Part shown: piece by piece, positions 5,949 through 9,835 of the stretch
Layout of the letters: every line of letters starts with the position of its first letter
How positions within the stretch are numbered: position 1 is the stretch's first letter
NCBI GenBank assembly: GCA_003520455.1
Contig: DOUV01000061.1
Span: 1 to 9,835, forward strand
Origin: Chloroflexota bacterium
GTDB taxonomy: Bacteria; Chloroflexota; Anaerolineae; Ardenticatenales; Ardenticatenaceae
DNA: 9,835 nt
Direction of reading: 5' to 3'
The notes under the pieces: generated by a model
Database searches by the model: none
What the model was told of the DNA's origin: nothing
What the model saw: the letters and a program-made list of their open reading frames with translations, nothing else
Translations under genes and position numbers: made by a program

Positions 5949-6370
5949 GGAGGATTCCCCTCTCGCGGACGGCGTATCCGGGTCCGTCACGCACCGATTG
6001 ATGCCGCGCATGCTTGTGTGAGGCTCTATCCCGGGATGGACAACCGCTCATGTTCCCCGTGGCTCATCGTCGCCAAATCTCAGTCGCGCCACGTCCGCTG
6101 CTCCCAGGCGTCGCGTCAGGCAATCCTTCGAGACGTGGCGCATCGACCAGGAACCTGCCTCGTCTGCTGCAAGATCAGCGCCACCACCCGGAGCCTCACC
6201 GCCCTCTCCCCGACGGTACGCCGGTCGCTTCCCGGCGCTCGGCCGGGCCGTGCGCGTCCAACATGAAGGCAGCTGCAGCGGGACCTGGCCGGCATCCGGC
6301 GGGCACCGGCAATAAATACAAAAGGCGCCGGCGATCGCCGGCGCCCTGGACCTTGAACGTCCTGCCCGAG
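5949..6370. other. Intergenic region between membrane protein and kinase
   Basis: Apart from the kinase terminator (6310-6345) I see no gene. Frames open on both strands here are short, GC-driven and without ribosome binding sites. The promoter of the membrane-protein gene should lie near 5960-6060, but no convincing -35/-10 pair stands out. Confidence 0.5.
6310..6345 (-). terminator. Intrinsic terminator of the histidine kinase gene
   Basis: A 22-bp perfect palindrome built on GGCGCCGGCGA (6324-6345) folds into a 9-bp GC stem with a 4-nt loop. On the minus strand it is followed by TTTTGTATTTATT. It sits 25 bp after the kinase stop codon. Confidence 0.88.
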
Positions 6371-8908
6371 TTACTCTTCAGCACATGCAGGGAGGCGCAC
6401 GGTGAAGATACTGCCTTTCCCTTCCTCGCTTTCCACCGTAATCGTGCCCCCGTGCAGGGAGATCACCTCTTTGGTCACGTAGAGCCCCAGCCCCATCCCG
6501 CTGATCTGTTGGCCCTCGCTACGATTCACCCGGTAAAAGCGCTTGAAGAGCTCTGGGAGCGCCTCGGCCGGAATGCCGAGGCCTCGATCGCAGACATCGA
6601 TCGCGATCTGCCCGCCCCGGCGTTCGAGGCGCACGCTCACCGGCCCTCCCCGCGGGCTGTACTTGATGGCATTGTCGATCAGGTTCTGGAGGACTTGCTC
6701 CAGGCGAAACTCATCGCCGGCGACGACGAGCGGTTCCTCGGAGGAGGTCAACTCGAGCGTGTGCTGCACCAGGGTCGGTCTCATCCGTTCGACCAGCCGG
6801 CGCGCCAGCGCACCGAGATCCACCGGCCGGGACTCGATGCTGAGTTGGCCAGTTTGCACACCCGAGACATTGAGCAGCAACTCGATCAGTTTGTGGAGCC
6901 GCACGGCCTGCTCGTAGATCGTTTGCAGCGCCCGCCGGTCACGCTCATTCGTGCTGGCCTCGGCTGACTGGCGGCAGAGGAGCAACTCGGCATACCCCTT
7001 GACCGTGGCGAGTGGCGTCTTGAGTTCGTGGGAGGCAATGGATAGGAAGATATCACGGGCGTGGACTGCCTCTTGGGCTTCGTGGTAGAGCCCGGCGTTA
7101 TCGATCGCGAGGGCAGCACGCCGGGCGATTTCTTCACTCAGGACTACGTCTGCCGGCCCGTAGCGACGTGCCGATTCTGCGACCCCATAAGCCATCGTTC
7201 CAAGAATGTGCCCTCGCGCCGCCAGCGGCACGATGATGATCGAGCCAGGCTGCAGACTGCGAAGGAGCTCGCGCTGCGCCGCATCATCGGACGAACTGCT
7301 GGCGAGGAGCGTGTCAGGAATCGTCGAGATCAGCTCCGATTGGCCGGAGCGCAGAACCTTCGCCCGACTATAGGGCGCCCCGGGATCGAATGGGAACCCA
7401 GGTTGCAGGCGCCGGGCCAGTTCGAGCTTGGCCGGGTCGGCATGCGCGAGCGCCGCGCGACGAAGTGAGCCGTCTTCCTCGATCAGGTCCACGGCGCACC
7501 AATCGGCGACCACAGGGACGGCGAGTTGAACCACACTCTGAAGGGTGGCCTCATAATCGAGTGAACCGGCAAGCACGGTGCCAGCCTCGGCCACGAAAGC
7601 GAGAGTGCGCTGCGCAGCCTCGGCCTCGGCCCGGGCCGTCCGCTCGGCTTCGTACAGATGGGCACGATCGATCGCCAGGGCCACGCGGTCGGCGACCAGT
7701 TGCAGAAGTTGGTTGTCCTCCTGGGTGAAATGGCGGGGGAGCAGGGTGCCGACGTAGATGGCCCCGATCAGCCGGCCCTCGATCACCAGGGAAACGCCGA
7801 GCGACGCCTGAACGCCTTTCACCCGAAACATGGAGCTGAGCCCGTCGGCGTTATCGAGGCCTTCGATGTTGGCCGCTCCGCAGTCGGCGGGCCTCGACCG
7901 GGCGGCCACTGGCCCGACTGGGATGCGTGACCCGGGCTCCAACTCCGCTGCCAGTCCCCTGGTGGCGCGGACCACAAGGGCATCGCCCTCGGGCGCCAGC
8001 ACCAGAATCGCGGCGGTATCTATGGCGAGGACGTCGCAGATGCGGTCGAGCAACTCACGGGGGAGGTCGTCGGAGGAGAGATGGGCAAGTGCGGCGTCGG
8101 TGATGACCTGGAGGCGCCGGACGCGATCAGTGATGCGCTCAGCCGCTGCGCGGGCGGCCTGTTCATGGATCAGTTGAGCACGCTCGATCTCTGCCTGCTT
8201 GCGCTCGGTGATGTCAGTACCGGTGGAGATGACGTACTCAACCGAGCCACCACTGCCACGGATGGCGGTATTGGACCAGGCGATCAACCGCCGCCGGCCG
8301 TCACGGGTCTTCCAGACGTTCTCGTACTCGTTCCGGAGCTGGCCGGCAGCGAGCGCTGCAAGGACCGCCTTGACCGGCTCCACCTCTTCCGGCAGTAGAA
8401 AAAGCTCCCAGACGGAACGGCCCCGTACCTCATCGAATGAGTACCCGGTGGTCTCCTCGCAGGCCCGGTTAAATCGGACGAGACGACCCTGCGTGTCGGT
8501 CACCACAACCAGGCTGCCGGCAGTCTGGAGAACCGCCGAGACAAAGTCGCGCTCTTCCTTCAGCGCCTTCTCCGTCCGCTTGTGCGCTGCCATGAGCCAG
8601 CCAATCAGCAGCGCCGCCGGCACAAACAAACTCAGCCGGCCAAGGACCTCGCGCAGGTCCAAGACGTAGTGTGGATCAAGAAAGAAAAAGAAGAGGCAGA
8701 AGGTGGACACGACGGTAACGAGGATGCTCCAGAGCCCTGGACCCAGGCCACCATACCAGACACTGACCGTTACCGCCACAAGAAACAGGGGGAAAAAGTT
8801 GGCCTCGACCCATGTATGGATCAGCACCGCCACTGAGAAGGCCACAACACTGACCAGGGTAGCCAGGCCATAACGCTGCAACACGGGCCGCGTGCTTTGG
8901 TCGAGCAT
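6371..8908 (-). CDS. Membrane sensor histidine kinase (DUF4118-like TM, PAS, GAF, GAF, HisKA, HATPase)
   Basis: An intact 845-aa kinase. Domains in order: four membrane helices in a KdpD-like/DUF4118 block with SVWYGGLGPGL (~14-107); PAS with TDITERKQAE at its end (~122-240); linker; GAF1 (~264-416); Ala/Glu/Arg linker; GAF2 (~446-605); HisKA with SIASHELKTPL, phospho-His627 (~614-684); HATPase with N-box N742/N746, G1 box DRGLGIP (774-780) and G2 box GMGLGLY (804-810) to ~838. All catalytic residues are present, so it should autophosphorylate and pass phosphate to an unseen response regulator. ATG 8908 has GGAG 8 nt upstream. In-frame alternatives are ATG 8935, ATG 8947 and GTG 8998, none with a better ribosome binding site; the extra residues are Cys-rich and unlike a signal. 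There is no receiver domain and no regulator gene adjacent: it is an orphan kinase. Confidence 0.96.
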   Translation of the reverse strand: MLDQSTRPVLQRYGLATLVSVVAFSVAVLIHTWVEANFFPLFLVAVTVSVWYGGLGPGLWSILVTVVSTFCLFFFFLDPHYVLDLREVLGRLSLFVPAALLIGWLMAAHKRTEKALKEERDFVSAVLQTAGSLVVVTDTQGRLVRFNRACEETTGYSFDEVRGRSVWELFLLPEEVEPVKAVLAALAAGQLRNEYENVWKTRDGRRRLIAWSNTAIRGSGGSVEYVISTGTDITERKQAEIERAQLIHEQAARAAAERITDRVRRLQVITDAALAHLSSDDLPRELLDRICDVLAIDTAAILVLAPEGDALVVRATRGLAAELEPGSRIPVGPVAARSRPADCGAANIEGLDNADGLSSMFRVKGVQASLGVSLVIEGRLIGAIYVGTLLPRHFTQEDNQLLQLVADRVALAIDRAHLYEAERTARAEAEAAQRTLAFVAEAGTVLAGSLDYEATLQSVVQLAVPVVADWCAVDLIEEDGSLRRAALAHADPAKLELARRLQPGFPFDPGAPYSRAKVLRSGQSELISTIPDTLLASSSSDDAAQRELLRSLQPGSIIIVPLAARGHILGTMAYGVAESARRYGPADVVLSEEIARRAALAIDNAGLYHEAQEAVHARDIFLSIASHELKTPLATVKGYAELLLCRQSAEASTNERDRRALQTIYEQAVRLHKLIELLLNVSGVQTGQLSIESRPVDLGALARRLVERMRPTLVQHTLELTSSEEPLVVAGDEFRLEQVLQNLIDNAIKYSPRGGPVSVRLERRGGQIAIDVCDRGLGIPAEALPELFKRFYRVNRSEGQQISGMGLGLYVTKEVISLHGGTITVESEEGKGSIFTVRLPACAEE

Positions 8909-9441
8909 CTTCGAGACTCCGTGGTCGTCGCCCATCCAGACTGCCATCCTGTGTTGCAAACCGCGGCAACATAGGCATGCCACCAGCACCGCTCTCACCG
9001 CTATCGGTGTCGCTCCCTGTCTCCTCCGACCGGCCGGCGTTCAAATCTCGCAGGGCTCATGATATGGGAAACCATTGATAAACGCAAGGAAGAGCTGGAC
9101 ACCGGCCCTTGTTGGAATTCCTACGGACGCATCCGGGAACGCCGGGAAGAGTAGATAGGGAGGCACGACGAGCACAGCCCGAGAGACGGATCGGTTCCTC
9201 TTGTGGAGATTGAACGTATCCACTCGAGATCCCATCACCTGCCCGAAAACTTCGCCATCCAGAGATGAGTGACAAACTGCTGCGGCTTGACCGCTCCTCA
9301 GTATCGCCCAATCTCCAGGCGCTAGCAAGAGATTCGGGCTCTCGACGAAGGCGTCCGAGGAAAGCGCTTGACTGTTCTCGGCGCCTCCGTAGCTCACTCG
9401 TCGCTCCCCAAACCGGGGACCACGCACGATATTCGGATGGC
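8909..9441. other. Region upstream of kinase, no recognised gene
   Basis: Several overlapping open frames exist, the longest on the minus strand at 9041-9427 (128 codons, containing LVVPPYLLFPAFPD) and a short plus-strand frame MIWETIDKRKEELDTG at 9060. Neither has a good ribosome binding site or a family I recognise. The kinase promoter should lie between about 8920 and 9050, but I cannot place it. Confidence 0.4.
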
Positions 9442-9470
9442 TTGCCCCATCAGCTTTGAACTGCTACAAT
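9442..9470 (+). promoter_or_regulatory. Sigma-70-type promoter for the Tat-exported protein gene
   Basis: TTGCCC (9442-9447), an exact 17-bp spacer and TACAAT (9465-9470; five of six consensus bases). Transcription would start near 9477, giving a leader of about 240 nt before GTG 9719. Confidence 0.6.
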
Positions 9471-9526
9471 CGGCCTGTTTCCTCAGAAAAAAGGCTTCGA
9501 TTGGTTCTCCTTGATCGATCGACGCG

Positions 9527-9546
9527 GCCAGGGTATCGAACCTGGC
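9527..9546 (+). promoter_or_regulatory. Leader hairpin GCCAGG/CCTGGC
   Basis: GCCAGG (9527-9532), an 8-nt loop and CCTGGC (9541-9546) form a 6-bp stem in the leader of the Tat-protein gene. Its CCTGG arm could instead pair with CCAGG at 9603-9607 in the terminator stem, which would make the two structures mutually exclusive. The switch idea is inference. Confidence 0.4.
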
Positions 9547-9584
9547 GAGCATCTCGGTATCTTTTGCACATCTTGCCGCTACAC

Positions 9585-9621
9585 AGCTCGCGTGGTACCG
9601 GTCCAGGCGGGTTTTTCTTTT
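9585..9621 (+). terminator. Terminator-like hairpin inside the leader (possible attenuator)
   Basis: AGCTCGCGTGG (9585-9595), loop TACCGGT, CCAGGCGGGTT (9603-9613) pair over 11 positions with one G-G mismatch and two G-U wobbles. They run into TTTTTCTTTT (9612-9621). It lies between the promoter and the gene start, about 100 nt before GTG 9719, so transcription may stop early unless it is relieved. Confidence 0.5.
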
Positions 9622-9718
9622 CGCTCACAGCGGCGAAGTTCACCTCCCGTGGTGACACAGGACGATCCCCTCTCTGTTCCGGACAATTCCTGACTCTGCC
9701 CAAAGAGGAGATGGTAGG

Positions 9719-9835
9719 GTGAAGGACAGACGGCATCACGAGTGTCAAGACTCCCAACAGGCGCCGGCGGACCCGGACGGCCCTGCCCCGGCACCGCCCC
9801 CCTCGGCGGTTTCCCGGCGGTCGTTCCTGCGTTTG
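9719..9835 (+). CDS. Tat-exported protein, N-terminal part (continues past right edge)
   Basis: A frame starts at GTG 9719 and stays open to the last base (39 codons). AGAGGAG at 9704-9710 is 8 nt upstream; the ATG at 9711 is not the start because TGA follows three codons later, overlapping this GTG. The first 30 residues are polar, then Pro/Ala-rich (PDGPAPAPPPSA), followed by SRRSFLRL at 32-39. This matches the twin-arginine consensus S-R-R-x-F-L-K, with the hydrophobic part expected just beyond the window. Tat signals export folded, often cofactor-bearing or binding proteins. What the mature protein is cannot be told. It is preceded by its own promoter and a possibly attenuating leader. 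Confidence 0.75.
   Translation, partial: MKDRRHHECQDSQQAPADPDGPAPAPPPSAVSRRSFLRL

Noticed and set aside
1441..9520. TTGATCGATC shared at 1441-1450 and 9511-9520, upstream of both exported-protein genes
   Set aside because: It is a short self-complementary 10-mer at very different distances from the starts and positions relative to the promoter; chance is the simpler explanation.
9527..9546. T-loop-like GGTTCGATACC on the minus strand
   Set aside because: The loop has 8 rather than 7 bases and no cloverleaf partners are found; I kept it only as a leader hairpin on the plus strand.

Overview
The window is high-GC bacterial chromosomal DNA. It is rich in long PAS/GAF histidine-kinase sequence with the Ala/Glu/Arg-rich linkers common in Chloroflexota (Thermomicrobia/Sphaerobacter-like genomes). 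That phylum is an inference from protein style only, since no rRNA or other marker is present. No phage, IS element, CRISPR array, rRNA or convincing tRNA is visible.

Layout. (1) 1-853, minus: an SbcD/Mre11-type nuclease that runs off the left edge and has all five phosphoesterase motifs. Just behind its start lies an orphan internal piece of a HerA-like ATPase (874-1083), so an old herA-sbcD end-resection cluster seems to have lost its helicase here. (2) 1471-1977, plus: a small Sec-exported protein followed by a perfect 18-bp hairpin. (3) 3348 down to 2221, minus: three small genes, namely a 73-aa unknown, a 124-aa four-cysteine (two CxxC) protein and a stand-alone LuxR/GerE DNA-binding domain. 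A candidate promoter and a doubled GTAA-N2-TTAC palindrome precede the first gene. (4) About 3900-4625, minus: gene remnants, namely a decayed PAS-linker-GAF piece of a sensor kinase and the last ~58 codons of a short-chain dehydrogenase. (5) 4624-5657: no credible protein gene, but on the minus strand a tight series of hairpins (5103-5203) leads to an intrinsic terminator (5043-5072), which is a candidate structured RNA. (6) 5948-5658, minus: a small three-helix membrane protein. (7) 8908-6371, minus: an intact 845-aa hybrid-sensing histidine kinase (4 TM, PAS, GAF, GAF, HisKA, HATPase) with its own strong terminator. (8) 9442-9835, plus: a good promoter, a ~240-nt leader holding a terminator-like hairpin, and the beginning of a twin-arginine (Tat) exported protein cut off by the right edge.

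Functionally this is a patchwork: DNA-repair nuclease, signal-transduction kinase without a visible response regulator, solo DNA-binding regulators, and two exported proteins. The most unusual material is non-coding: the 5043-5203 hairpin cluster, the terminator inside the Tat-gene leader, and the doubled palindrome upstream of the small-gene cluster.
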